Assembly (NCBI GenBank): GCA_963750255.1
Contig: CAVVPZ010000006.1
Span: 434,001-498,000 of the forward strand
DNA: 64,000 bases
From: DATLED01 sp963750255
Lineage (GTDB): Bacteria > Actinomycetota > Acidimicrobiia > Acidimicrobiales > CADCTF01
Reading direction: 5' to 3'
Part shown: in pieces, positions 15,589-25,600 of the stretch
How positions within the stretch are numbered: the stretch's first letter is position 1
Layout of the letters: each line of letters opens with the position of its first letter
Notes under the pieces: generated by a model
What the model was told of the DNA's origin: nothing
Database searches by the model: none
What the model saw: only the letters and a program-made list of their open reading frames with translations
Position numbers and translations under genes: made by a program

Positions 15589-16212
15589 ATGGCTCGTTAC
15601 ACCGGTCCCGTCTGTCGACTCTGTCGGCGCGAGAAGATGAAGTTGTTCCTGAAGGGTCCGAAGTGCGACTCGATGAAGTGCCCGATCGAGCGCCGGCCCT
15701 ACCCCCCGGGTGAGCACGGGCGTGACCGCCCGCGCGAGTCCGAGTACCAGATCCAGCTGCGCGAGAAGCAGAAGGCACGCCGCATCTACGGCGTGCTCGA
15801 AAAGCAGTTCCGCAACATGTACGAAGAGGCCAACCGCAACGCCGGCATCACCGGTGAGAACCTCCTCCGCATGCTCGAGCAGCGCCTCGACAACGTGGCG
15901 TACCGGGCGGGATGGGGCACGAGCCGTAGCCAGGCTCGCCAGCTCGTCCGTCACGGCCACGTCACGGTCAACGGCAAGCGCGTCACCTACCCGAGCTACC
16001 GGGTCCGCAAGGGCGACATCGTCGCCCTCAAGGAAAAGTCGCGCAACCTCATCGTGGTACGCCACAACATCGACACCATCGACCGCCTGGTGCCGCCGTG
16101 GCTCGAGAGCGGCGACGAGAAGCAGTCCGTGACGGTGCGCGACCTGCCGATGCGCGAGCACATCGACGTGCCCGTCCGCGAGCAGCTCATCGTCGAGCTG
16201 TACTCCAAGTAA
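15589..16212 (+). CDS. rpsD: 30S ribosomal protein S4, cysteine-containing form
   Basis: 207-residue S4, which nucleates 16S rRNA assembly. The N terminus has a four-Cys zinc-type site (CRLC, then KCDSMKC), and the S4 RNA-binding domain around RLDNVAYRAGWGTSRSQARQ and GHVTVNGKR follows. The ending REQLIVELYSK is the family end. In E. coli S4 represses the alpha operon; no such site was recognised here. Confidence 0.98.
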   Translation: MARYTGPVCRLCRREKMKLFLKGPKCDSMKCPIERRPYPPGEHGRDRPRESEYQIQLREKQKARRIYGVLEKQFRNMYEEANRNAGITGENLLRMLEQRLDNVAYRAGWGTSRSQARQLVRHGHVTVNGKRVTYPSYRVRKGDIVALKEKSRNLIVVRHNIDTIDRLVPPWLESGDEKQSVTVRDLPMREHIDVPVREQLIVELYSK

Positions 16213-16258
16213 TCCTTCGCTTCCCGCCTCCGCACGTTTCCCCCAGGAGCTGATTCCC

Positions 16259-17200
16259 TTGCTGATCATCCAGCGCCCCACCGTCGAGACCGTCGGCGAC
16301 GAGGAGGCCAACCGCCAGCGTTTCGCGGTCGGACCCCTCGAGCCCGGCTTCGGCCACACCCTCGGCAACTCGCTGCGCCGGACCCTGCTGTCGTCGATCC
16401 CCGGCGCCGCAGTCACCCAGGTGCGCTTCGACGACGCCCTCCACGAGTTCTCCACCCTTCCCGGGGTCAAGGAGGACGTGACCGACATCATCTTGAACCT
16501 GAAGGACCTCGTCCTCCGGGTCGAGAGCGACGAGTCGGTCGTGCTGCGCCTCGACGTCCGTGGCCCGGCCGACGTGACCGCCGCCGACATCCAGACGACG
16601 GCTGACGTCGAGATCCTCAATACCGATCTTCCGCTGGCCACCCTCAACTCCAAGGCCCGCTTGGCCGTCGACATCACCGTCGAGCGGGGTCGGGGTTACG
16701 TGTCGGCCGACCGCAACAAGAAGTCCTCGACCATCGGCGTCGTGCCGGTCGACTCGATCTTCTCGCCGGTGCGCCGGGTGGCCTTCATCGTCGAGCCCAC
16801 CCGCGTGGAGCAGTCGACCAACTACGACCGCCTCGTGCTCGACATCGAGACCGACGGTTCGATCTCCCCCCGTGAAGCCCTGGCTTCGGCCGGCGACACA
16901 CTGCGCTCGCTGGTGGGCCTCGTGGCCGACATGTCCGACGCCCCCCAGGGTCTCGAGCTCGGCGAGGTCAGCGGCATCACTTCCGGCTCGCCCGACCTCG
17001 ACCTGCCCATCGAGGACCTCGACCTGTCCGAGCGCCCTCGCAACTGCCTGAAGCGGGCGCAGGTCAACACCGTCGGCGAGCTGTGCGACCGCACCGAGGA
17101 CGACCTGCTCGCCATCACCAACTTCGGCCAGAAGTCCCTGGACGAGGTCATTCAGAAGCTCGATGAGCGCGGCCTGTCGCTGCGCCGCAAGGGGGAGTAA
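16259..17200 (+). CDS. rpoA: DNA-directed RNA polymerase subunit alpha
   Basis: 313-residue alpha subunit, dimerization platform of RNA polymerase. The N-terminal domain (FGHTLGNSLRRTLLSSIPGAA; PGVKEDVTDIILNLK) and the C-terminal helix-hairpin-helix domain (LDLSERPRNCLKRAQVNTVG; NFGQKSLDEV) that binds UP elements and activators are complete. The start is TTG at 16259 with AGGAG nine bases upstream. It follows rpsD by 46 bases and precedes rplQ by 7. Confidence 0.97.
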   Translation: MLIIQRPTVETVGDEEANRQRFAVGPLEPGFGHTLGNSLRRTLLSSIPGAAVTQVRFDDALHEFSTLPGVKEDVTDIILNLKDLVLRVESDESVVLRLDVRGPADVTAADIQTTADVEILNTDLPLATLNSKARLAVDITVERGRGYVSADRNKKSSTIGVVPVDSIFSPVRRVAFIVEPTRVEQSTNYDRLVLDIETDGSISPREALASAGDTLRSLVGLVADMSDAPQGLELGEVSGITSGSPDLDLPIEDLDLSERPRNCLKRAQVNTVGELCDRTEDDLLAITNFGQKSLDEVIQKLDERGLSLRRKGE

Positions 17201-17207
17201 CCCACCA

Positions 17208-17570
17208 ATGTCCGGTATCCCCGGTACCCCGAGGAAGGGTCGCCGCTTCGGCGGCGACGCCGCCCACCAGAAGGCCATGTTCGGCAACTTGGTTGCGTCG
17301 CTCATCGCCGCCGAGGCGCTCGTCACGACCGAAGCCAAGGCCAAGGCGCTGCGCCCGGTGATCGAGAAGGTGATCACCAAGGCGAAGAAGGGCGGCGTCT
17401 ACCGCCAGCGTGACGTTGTCGCGTTCATCCGCGACAAGGAGATGACCCACAAGCTGTTCGAGGAGATCGGCCCCCGCTACGCCAATCGGGCCGGTGGCTA
17501 CACCCGCATCCTCAAGCTGGGCCCCCGTCACGGCGACAACGCGCCGATGGCCCGCATCGAACTGCTCTAG
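17208..17570 (+). CDS. rplQ: 50S ribosomal protein L17
   Basis: 120-residue L17 at the tunnel exit. Typical segments are GDAAHQKAMFGNLVASLIAAE, TTEAKAKALRPVIEKVIT and YTRILKLGPRHGDNAPMARIEL. It closes the alpha operon. The normal family length argues against any error here. Confidence 0.97.
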   Translation: MSGIPGTPRKGRRFGGDAAHQKAMFGNLVASLIAAEALVTTEAKAKALRPVIEKVITKAKKGGVYRQRDVVAFIRDKEMTHKLFEEIGPRYANRAGGYTRILKLGPRHGDNAPMARIELL

Positions 17571-17603
17571 CGGCCACGCGTCCGGCTACGGTCGGCGCCG
17601 GCC

Positions 17604-18398
17604 ATGACCTTGTTCGACGTCGACGAGCAGCCCATCGAGGCTCGGACGCGGGTGCGGATGACTATTGCCTACGACGGTTCCGGGCTCAGCGGGTTCTCGG
17701 TCCAGCCCGGCGGGATCAAGACCGTCGGAGGACATCTGGCCGATGCCGTGGGCCGGGTGCTGAAGCATCCGGTGCGCTTCACCGTCGCTGGACGGACGGA
17801 CGCCGGCGTTCACGCCTGGGGCAACGTCGTGCACTTCGACTCGCCGCTCGAGGAGACGGATCTCGACCTCCCTCGCCTGCAACGGGCCGTGAACAAGCTG
17901 TGCCGGCCCCGGATCGTGGTTCGCTCCGCCGAGGTGGCGCCGGCCGCCTTCGATGCCCGGTTCTCGGCGGTCGCCCGGCGCTACCGGTACACCGTGTTGA
18001 ACCGCGTCCTGCCCGACCCGTTCCTCCACGCCACCGCGTGGCACGTCGAGGAGGCGCTCGACTTCCGGGCCATGCAGATGGCGTGTGACCCGCTGATGGG
18101 CGAACACGACTTTTCCTCGTTCTGCCGCAAGCCGCCGGACCCGTCGGGGAGCAACATCCGCCGCATGCACGACGCCCGTTGGCTCGACCTGGGTGATGGG
18201 CTGCTCCGCTTCGATGTCGAAGCCTCGTCGTTCTGCCAGCAGATGGTGCGAGCCCTCGTCGGCACGATGGTCGACATCGGGCGAGGCCGGAAACGGGCGG
18301 GCGACATGGCCTGGATCCTGCGGGCGAAGGATCGTGCCGCGGCGGGGCAACTGGCTCCGCCGAACGGCTTGTGCCTCTGGGAGGTCGTCTACCCGTGA
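17604..18398 (+). CDS. truA: tRNA pseudouridine(38-40) synthase TruA
   Basis: 264-residue enzyme that converts uridines 38-40 of the anticodon arm to pseudouridine. The catalytic Asp lies in AGRTDAGVHAWGNVVHF (about residue 65). The C-terminal half has GEHDFSSFCRK and FCQQMVRALVGTMVDIGRG, characteristic of TruA. It follows rplQ by 33 bases, a common arrangement. TACGGT lies eleven bases before the ATG and could be a -10 box. Confidence 0.95.
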   Translation: MTLFDVDEQPIEARTRVRMTIAYDGSGLSGFSVQPGGIKTVGGHLADAVGRVLKHPVRFTVAGRTDAGVHAWGNVVHFDSPLEETDLDLPRLQRAVNKLCRPRIVVRSAEVAPAAFDARFSAVARRYRYTVLNRVLPDPFLHATAWHVEEALDFRAMQMACDPLMGEHDFSSFCRKPPDPSGSNIRRMHDARWLDLGDGLLRFDVEASSFCQQMVRALVGTMVDIGRGRKRAGDMAWILRAKDRAAAGQLAPPNGLCLWEVVYP

Positions 18399-18988
18399 CC
18401 GATGAACCGCTCCTCACCGAAGGCGAATCCAGCGAGCAACAGGTCGGTGCCCGGCCGCAGGCGTCGCCAGCACAACGGCTGCGTCGGGCGGCGCGAGAGG
18501 CCCGGGCGGCCAAGCCGGCGCCACCGAGCCGCGAGCCGTCCACCATCGCTGGCGTGCAGCCGCTGGCCGTCCTCGCCCTCGTGCTGAGTATCGTCGCCGC
18601 CGGCCTTCTGGTTGGCGGCCTGGTCTTCGCCTTCGCCACGGCCGAACGCTCGGGCGTCGACGCCGCCGGCCGGTTTCGGCTGCTGGGTCAGGCGGCCAAT
18701 CCTCTCATCGCCGCGCTGGCCTTGGCCGCCGCGCTCGTGGTGGTGGTCGAACGCGGCCCTGGGTGGCGGGCCGGTCCGCTGCAGCGCGGCTCGAGCGCTG
18801 CCCTCAGTGTGGCTACGGCCGTAAGCCTGGCCGTCGTGCTGCTGGCCGCGAGTGGCGTGATCAGCGACCTCACCGGACGCGGCGGGGTGCTCTTCGTCCT
18901 CAGCGCCACCGTGACCCGGCTCGCGGCGGCCGCCCTGGGGGCGCTCACCCTCTGGCTCTCGTTCACGGCCGGCCCGCCGCCGGACTGA
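18395..18988 (+). CDS. Hypothetical membrane protein
   Basis: 197 residues from the GTG that overlaps the truA stop. The first 50 residues are polar and proline-rich; about four hydrophobic helices follow (roughly residues 52-80, 96-117, 133-155 and 166-195). The arrangement resembles small actinobacterial membrane proteins of unknown function. No motif allows a functional call. The one-base-type coupling to truA suggests cotranscription. Confidence 0.6.
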   Translation: MTDEPLLTEGESSEQQVGARPQASPAQRLRRAAREARAAKPAPPSREPSTIAGVQPLAVLALVLSIVAAGLLVGGLVFAFATAERSGVDAAGRFRLLGQAANPLIAALALAAALVVVVERGPGWRAGPLQRGSSAALSVATAVSLAVVLLAASGVISDLTGRGGVLFVLSATVTRLAAAALGALTLWLSFTAGPPPD

Positions 18989-19142
18989 GGTCCTGCGTAC
19001 GACAACGTCGGCCGAAAGATCCGGCAGTCGGTGCGCATTTCGTTCTGGGCGCCGAGCGACTCATGCGGTCGTTCAACGGGCCAAGAATTCGGGCGGCTCC
19101 CTCACGCGCTGCGGAAGTGCCGAGCTTTGGGGGGGCCCGACC

Positions 19143-20341
19143 TCAGCGGACGAGGTCGACCCGAAAGCCGGCCTGGCGGAGCCGCTCGACGATGTCGTGG
19201 CGGTGGTCGGGATCGCGGGTCTCGAGCGTGAGGAGAACCTCGACTTCGTCGACGCCGAGTCGGAGCCCGGCGCGGTGGTGCTCGACGGCGAGCACGTTGA
19301 GGCCCATCGTGGCCACCGCCGAGGTCAGCGCAGCCAACGCCCCGGGTTGGTCGCCGAGCACGATGCGCAACAACAGGTAACGCCCGGCGGCCGAAAGCCC
19401 GTGGTCGATCAACTTCATCAACAAGAGTGGATCGACGTTGCCTCCCGAGAGGATGGCGAGCGCGGGCCCCTTTCCGGGAACCTTGCCGGCGAGGATGGCG
19501 GCGAGTCCGACGGCGCCCGCCGGTTCGACCACGGCCTTGGTGCGCTCGATCAACAGGAGGAGCGCCCGACTGATCTCTTCCTCGGTGACGGTCACGACGT
19601 CGTCGACGTAAGCCTGGACGTGGGCCAGGGTCAGGTCGGAGACGCAGCGCACGGCGATGCCGTCGGCCATCGTGGTCAGGCGCTCGAGGGCGACCGGATG
19701 TCCGCTGGCGCGAGCCAGTTTCATTGCCGCCGCCCCCTCGGCCTCGACCCCGATCACACGGACGGAGCGCCGCGAGTTGGCCAGCGCCGTGGCCACGCCC
19801 GAGATGAGGCCGCCACCCCCGACGGGGACGACGACGACGCTGAGGTCGTCGTCGGCGTCGTCGGCGATCTCGAGGCCGATGGTGCCCTGGCCCGCGATCA
19901 CCAAGGGGTCGTCGAAGGGGGGACGAACACGGAGGCCCCGGTCGAGGCATGGGCGCGGGCGGCGAGGATGCAGTCGTCGACGGCATCGCCGCCGAGGACC
20001 ACGACGGCGCCATAGCCCTTCGTTGCCTCGACCTTGGGCAACGGAGCATTGGCGGGCATGAAGATCGTGGCCCGATGGCCGAGCAGCGAGGCGGCCAGAG
20101 CCACGCCCTGGGCGTGGTTGCCCGCCGATGCGGCCACCACCTCGCTCCCGGTCGGCAGGTGCGACAGGAAGTTGTACGCCCCCCGCACCTTGTAACTGCC
20201 GGTGCGCTGCAGGTGCTCGGGCTTGCACGTGACGGTGCGGCCGGCGAGGTCGGAGAGCGAGCGCGACGACTCGATCGGAGTGGGTCGGACGACGGGGCGG
20301 ACCCGCTCCCTCGCCGCGCGGATGTCGGCCATCGTGATCAC
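19143..20341 (-). CDS. ilvA: Threonine ammonia-lyase / serine-threonine dehydratase with ACT domain (one frameshift)
   Basis: PLP fold-II enzyme that deaminates threonine to 2-oxobutyrate. The PLP lysine is in RTGSYKVRGAYNF (about residue 56). The Asn-binding AASAGNHAQGVA and the phosphate loop PVGGGGLISGV are present. The last 80 residues form an ACT regulatory domain (GDQPGALAALTSAVATMGLN). N- and C-terminal parts are in different frames; one base is missing in a G/C run at 19917-19922, where FVPPFDDP should read through. Corrected length is 399 residues, normal for the short single-ACT form. GTG start at 20341; a TAGGTT box lies eight bases upstream. Confidence 0.88.
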
Positions 20342-20349
20342 CGAGCGTC

Positions 20350-20355
20350 AACCTA
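20350..20355 (-). promoter_or_regulatory. Likely -10 box of a leaderless ilvA transcript
   Basis: On the minus strand TAGGTT stands eight bases before the GTG start at 20341 with no Shine-Dalgarno sequence between. This geometry puts the transcription start at the start codon. Confidence 0.5.
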
Positions 20356-20374
20356 GGTGCCGGCGTGGGGCCCG

Positions 20375-20404
20375 TTGGCGGTGGGGGAGGGGACCCCCTA
20401 CACT
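20375..20404 (+). promoter_or_regulatory. Promoter for rplM-rpsI
   Basis: TTGGCG (20375-20380), 18 bases, TACACT (20399-20404). It precedes the rplM GTG by about 48 bases and stands back to back with the ilvA promoter in the same gap of roughly 110 bases. Confidence 0.6.
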
Positions 20405-20452
20405 GGTCCGGTTCCAGCCGCGGCTTCGTGCCGCCACCGAAAGAGTCTTCGC

Positions 20453-20905
20453 GTGCGCACCTTCTCCCCAAAATCGGCCGACATCCAGCGCGCCTGGCAT
20501 GTCGTTGACGCCGAGGGCCTCGTCCTCGGGCGTCTGGCGACCGAGGTCGCCAACGTCCTGCGTGGCAAGCACAAGCCGATCTACGCCCCCCACCTCGACA
20601 CCGGCGACTTCGTCATCATCGTCAACGCTGACAAGGTGGTGCTCACGTCGGGCAAGGCCGACAAGAAGATCGTCTACCGCCACTCGGGCTACCCGGGTGG
20701 GTTGAAGACGCAGCGCTACAGCGACTTTCTCGAACAGAAGCCCGAGGAAGCGGTCCGCAAGGCGATTCGCGGGATGATCCCGAAGAACTCGCTCGGCCGA
20801 GACATGATCAAGAAGCTCAAGGTGTACGCGGGGCCCACCCACCCCCATCAAGCCCAGGGTCCCCAGCCGCTCGACTTGGCGCCGATCGCCAAGCGGGCGT
20901 CCTAA
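20453..20905 (+). CDS. rplM: 50S ribosomal protein L13
   Basis: 150-residue L13, an early large-subunit assembly protein. RAWHVVDAEGLVLGRLATEV, the LRGKHKPIYAPHLDTGDFV motif and RGMIPKNSLGRDMIKKLKVY are diagnostic. GTG at 20453 gives the usual MRT-F-SPK start. An operon with rpsI 13 bases downstream is universal. Confidence 0.97.
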   Translation: MRTFSPKSADIQRAWHVVDAEGLVLGRLATEVANVLRGKHKPIYAPHLDTGDFVIIVNADKVVLTSGKADKKIVYRHSGYPGGLKTQRYSDFLEQKPEEAVRKAIRGMIPKNSLGRDMIKKLKVYAGPTHPHQAQGPQPLDLAPIAKRAS

Positions 20906-20918
20906 GAGGAGTACGACG

Positions 20919-21311
20919 TTGCCCAAGCCGCTCATCCAGACCACCGGCCGCCGCAAGCAGGCCGTCGCCCGCGTGCGCGTCCGCGACGGCGCAGGCGCCG
21001 TCACCGTGAACAAGCGTCCGATCGAGGAGTACTTCCCCTCGGCCAGCCACCGGATGATCGTGACCGAGCCCCTCCGCTTGACGACGACCGACGAGCGCTA
21101 CGACGTCGATGCCACCATCGACGGCGGTGGCATCGCCGGCCAGGCCGGCGCCCTCCGTCTAGGCATCGCCCGCGCGCTGGTCGAGCTCGACCCCGAGCTG
21201 CGCGACAGCCTGAAGAAGGCCGGGTTCCTCACTCGCGACGCCCGCGAGAAGGAGTCGAAGAAGTACGGCCTCAAGAAGGCCCGCAAGGCACCGCAGTACT
21301 CCAAGCGCTAG
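20919..21311 (+). CDS. rpsI: 30S ribosomal protein S9
   Basis: 130-residue S9 whose C-terminal tail reaches the P-site tRNA anticodon. IQTTGRRKQAVARVRVRDG, the GGGIAGQAGALRLGIARAL loop and the tail KKARKAPQYSKR, ending in the conserved Lys-Arg, are present. The start is TTG at 20919 with GAGGAG seven bases upstream. Confidence 0.97.
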   Translation: MPKPLIQTTGRRKQAVARVRVRDGAGAVTVNKRPIEEYFPSASHRMIVTEPLRLTTTDERYDVDATIDGGGIAGQAGALRLGIARALVELDPELRDSLKKAGFLTRDAREKESKKYGLKKARKAPQYSKR

Positions 21312-21318
21312 CCGCCGC

Positions 21319-22674
21319 GTGGCCACGCCGACCTTCGGCACCGACGGTGTCCGCGGGCTGGCCAACGCCGAGCTGACACCGGAGTTCACGCTGGCCCTGG
21401 GTCGCGCCGCGGCCCGGGTGCTGGGCCGCGGACCGTGGTTGGTGGGTCGGGACACGCGACGGAGTGGGCCGATGCTCCTCGCCGCCCTCACCGCCGGACT
21501 CACCGCGGAAGGGGCCGACGTCGAGGACCTCGGCGTGCTCCCGACCCCAGCCGTGGCGGCCGCCTGCGCCACTCGTGGTCTGCCCGGCGCCATGATCTCG
21601 GCGTCGCACAACGCCTTCGCCGACAATGGCGTCAAGTTGCTGGCGTCAGGCGGTCGCAAGCTCCCCGACGAGGTCGAGGCGCGGATCGAGGCCGCGCTAC
21701 GGGATCGAGTCGACGTCGACACCCCACCGACAGGGGGCGGGGTCGGGGCGGTGAGCGATGGCGCCGCCGCCGCGACAGCGGCCTACCTCGACGCGAGGTT
21801 GGCCGTTCTCGACGGCCGCCGCCTCGAGGGACTATCGGTGATCCTCGACTGTGCCAACGGTGCGGCGTCACAGTTCGCCCGCACGCTATTCCAACGCACG
21901 GGGGCCACGGTCGAGGTCATCCATGACGTCCCTGACGGACGCAACATCAACGACGGCTGCGGTTCTACCCACCCTCGTTCGCTCCAGGATGCGGTCGATC
22001 GAGCCAGGGCCGAAGGGCGCCCCTCGATCGGGTTCGCCTTCGACGGCGACGCCGATCGCGTGCTTGCGGTGGCCGAGGACGGGACACTGGTCGACGGCGA
22101 CCAGATCATCGGGCTGTGCGCCATCGACCTGCGTGATCACGGTCAGCTGCCCGAGGACACCGTCGTGGTGACAGTGATGAGCAACCTCGGTCTTCGCCTC
22201 GCCATGGAATCCAACGGCATCCGGGTGGTCGAGACCAACGTCGGCGATCGTTACGTGCTCGAAGCCCTCGCAGCCGGTGGCTATGGCCTCGGCGGCGAGC
22301 AATCGGGCCACGTCATCTTCACCGAGCATGCGACGACCGGCGACGGCATGTTGACCGCCCTCGTCGTCGCCGACATCGTCCGCCGCCGATCGGAAACCCT
22401 CCAATCGTTGGCCGCCGGCGTGATGCGCCGCCTCCCCCAAGTGCTCGTCAACGTGCGGGTACCCGACCCGCGCCTCGTCGTCGCCTTGCCCGAGGTCCAG
22501 CGGCTGATCGGTGAGGTCGAGGCCGAGCTCGGCGCCGAGGGCCGGGTGCTCCTGCGACCGAGCGGCACGGAACCACTCGTCCGTGTCATGGCCGAGGCAC
22601 CCACGGCCGCAGGCGCCGAAGCCGCGGTGGCGCGCCTGGTGGCGGCCGTCGAGGCGACGGTGACCCGGCCGTAA
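21319..22674 (+). CDS. glmM: Phosphoglucosamine mutase
   Basis: 451 residues. It converts glucosamine-6-phosphate to glucosamine-1-phosphate for UDP-GlcNAc and peptidoglycan. The phosphoserine loop MISASHNAFADNG (about residues 93-105), the metal-binding FAFDGDADR (about 236-244), the sugar-binding GGEQSGHVIF and the phosphate-binding RPSGTEPLVRV are intact. GTG start seven bases after rpsI. Next gene is the glmS-like gene, so successive enzymes of the pathway are neighbours. Confidence 0.96.
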   Translation: MATPTFGTDGVRGLANAELTPEFTLALGRAAARVLGRGPWLVGRDTRRSGPMLLAALTAGLTAEGADVEDLGVLPTPAVAAACATRGLPGAMISASHNAFADNGVKLLASGGRKLPDEVEARIEAALRDRVDVDTPPTGGGVGAVSDGAAAATAAYLDARLAVLDGRRLEGLSVILDCANGAASQFARTLFQRTGATVEVIHDVPDGRNINDGCGSTHPRSLQDAVDRARAEGRPSIGFAFDGDADRVLAVAEDGTLVDGDQIIGLCAIDLRDHGQLPEDTVVVTVMSNLGLRLAMESNGIRVVETNVGDRYVLEALAAGGYGLGGEQSGHVIFTEHATTGDGMLTALVVADIVRRRSETLQSLAAGVMRRLPQVLVNVRVPDPRLVVALPEVQRLIGEVEAELGAEGRVLLRPSGTEPLVRVMAEAPTAAGAEAAVARLVAAVEATVTRP

Positions 22675-22677
22675 GCT
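22672..22677 (+). promoter_or_regulatory. Likely -10 box of a leaderless glmS transcript
   Basis: TAAGCT ends seven bases before the ATG at 22685, overlapping the glmM stop codon, with no Shine-Dalgarno sequence between. Confidence 0.45.
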
Positions 22678-22684
22678 GGGTCCA

Positions 22685-25600
22685 ATGTGCGGAATCATCG
22701 GCGTCCTGCGCCAGCGGAGTACGCGCGCCACCCCTGATGGCGCTGCGTTGGTCGCCGCCCTCCGTCGAGCCGCGACTGGCCTCGACGGCGACCCCGCTGT
22801 CGACCAACTCGCTTCCCGACTGCGTGGTGCGGCCACCGAGGTCGTCGCCGTCGATGCCGCCTTGCGCGGCGTACCCGGCATCCGTTGCCTGATTGCGGAT
22901 GACTCCCTGGCTCCCGCCATCGACGACGTGATCGAGGCGATCCGGGCTCAGGTCTCGTTTCTCGAAGAGGCCCTCGACGCCGGCCGGGTCGAGATCGACG
23001 GCACGGCCCTCGAAGACGTCAACGCCGCGCTCCTCGCTCTGCGCGACGGCATCTGGGCCATCGGTCGCGATCGGTTGCGAACGGCCCGGGCGGTGGCCGA
23101 ACTTGCCGTCGGCGACCAGCACGAGGGTGCACTCGCCGGCTACCTCTCGATCCAGCTCGCGCTGTCGGCCCTGGACCGCCTCGAGGTGCGGGGCCGTGAC
23201 TCCGCCGGCCTGCACATCCTCGTGTCGCGACCCGCAATCGCGCTCGATGCCGCGCCGGTCTCCGAGGCGCGATCCCTCCGGGGCGACGACCTGTTCACGT
23301 CGGGCAGCGTCCGAGCGGTCGACGGCTGTCTCGGTTTCGTCTACAAGGCGTCAGCGGAGATCGGCGAACTCGGCGACAACACCGCCGCCCTCCGAGCGGC
23401 GATCGGCGCCGACGACCTGCTTCGGGCCGCTCTCGCCTCCGACGACGCCGAGGTCACGGTGCTCGGCCATACGCGGTGGGCCAGCGTCGGCATCATCAGC
23501 GAGGCCAACGCACATCCCCTCAACTCCGACGAGGAGGGGCCGGCGACAGGCCCGTACGTGATCGGCGCCCTCAACGGTGATGTCGACAACTACGCCGACC
23601 TCATCGCTCGCGCCGGGCTCCGCATCCCCGTCGAGATCACCACCGATGCCAAGGTGATCCCGACGCTCGTGAGCCGCTCGCTGGCCGCCGGCGCCGACCT
23701 CACGGAGGCGTTCCGCACGACGGTCGCCGACTTTCAGGGATCCGTGGCCATCGGCGTCGCCTCGACCATCGAACCGGGTCGGCTGTTGTTGGCCCAGCGG
23801 GGATCAGGCCAAGCGGTCTACGTGGGCATGGCCGAGGACGCTTTCCTCGTCGCCAGCGAGCCGTACGGACTGGTGGAGGAGACCAACGTCTACCTGCGCC
23901 TCGAAGGCGAGGTTCCGAGTGGCGTCGACGGCAACGCCGGGCAGGTCGTCGTACTCGACCGCGCCGCCGCCGGCTCGATCGACGGCATGAAGCGGCTGGC
24001 CTACGACGGCACCGAACTCCCGGTGGCCGAGTCCGACCTCGGCCGGGCCGAGATCACCACCCGCGACATCGACCGGGCGGGGTATCCCCACTTCCTCCTC
24101 AAAGAGATCGGCGAGGCGCCGAGGTCGATCCGCAAGACCCTGCGGGGCAAGCTCGAAGAGCAACGCGGGCTGCTGGCCGTGCGCCTGCCGGACGCAACGC
24201 TCCCCAAGGCGCTCCTCGATCGCTTGGCCGCCGGCGAGGTTCGCCGGATCGTCGCCACCGGCCAGGGCACGGCCGCCATGGCCGCCCAGGCCGCGGCCAC
24301 CGCCATCGCCGACGCCTTCCGGGGCACTGATCTCGTGGTCCAGGCGCTCAACGCCGCGGAGTTCTCCGGCTTCGGGCTCTTCGACGACATGACCGACACC
24401 CTGGTGATCGCCATCAGCCAGTCGGGCACGTCGACCGACACCAACCGAACCGTCGACCTCTGCCGAGCCCGGGGTGCGGTCGTGATCGGCATCGTCAATC
24501 GCCGCAACAGCGACCTCACCGACAAGGCCGACGGCGTCCTCTACACCTCCGATGGACGCGACGTCGAGATGGCCGTGCCGTCGACCAAAGCGTTCTACGC
24601 GCAGGTCGCCGCCGGTGTCCTCCTCGCCTGGGGCCTGGCCGAGCGCGGCCGGCGTCGGTGACCGTCACCGGGCGGCCGAGCTGCTCGACGCCCTTCGCCG
24701 TTTGCCCGCGGCCATGGAGCAGGTGCTGGCCCGGCGCGACCACATCGCCGCCGCTGCCCAGCGCCACGGTCCTCCCCGGCGTTACTGGGCCATGGTGGGC
24801 AACGGTCCCAACCGAGTGGCTGCCGCCGAGCTGAGAATCAAGCTGAGCGAGCTCTGTTACAAGTCGATCGCCCTCGACATCACCGAGGACAAGAAGCACG
24901 TCGACCTCTCCAGCGAACCCCTGATCCTGGTGTGCGCCGCAGGACTTTCTGGGTCCAACGCCGACGACGTGGCCAAGGAAGTCGCCATCTTCCGGGCTCA
25001 CAAGGCGGCGCCGATTGTCATCGCCTCCGACGGCGAGGACCGCTTCGGTGCCGCCCTCGAGGTCTTGAGCGTGCCCGCCGTCCACCCGGATCTCGATTTC
25101 GTCCTGTCGGCGATGGCCGGCCACCTGTTCGGCTACGAGGCGGCCGTCGCCATCGATGCCCAAGCCCGACGCCTCCGAGAGCTGCGCGGCGTGGTCGAGG
25201 AGTTGGTCACGGAGGCCACCGAGCCCCAAGTAATGCTTGAACACCTCGCATCCTCGGTGTCGGCGCCTGCAGGCCGGTTCTTCAGTGACCTCCGAGACGG
25301 CTCGCTCAACGGTCACCTCGAAGCATCCACCGCGGTCCGCTTGGCGTCGTTGCTCCGGTACGCGGCCGGGATGCTCCCCCTCGATGCCTACGAACTCGAG
25401 CACGGCAAGGTCGGATCGCCGAGTGCGCTCGTCGACGACGTCCTCGACGCGCTCGAGTGACGCCATCGACGAACTGACCCGGCCGATCGACGCCATCAAG
25501 CACCAGGCCAAGACCGTGACCGTCGGGACGTCGCGAACCGAGCAGACCTACGCCGACGTGCCCCTGGTCCAAGAGGTTCTCGGTGCCGGTGCCGGGCGCG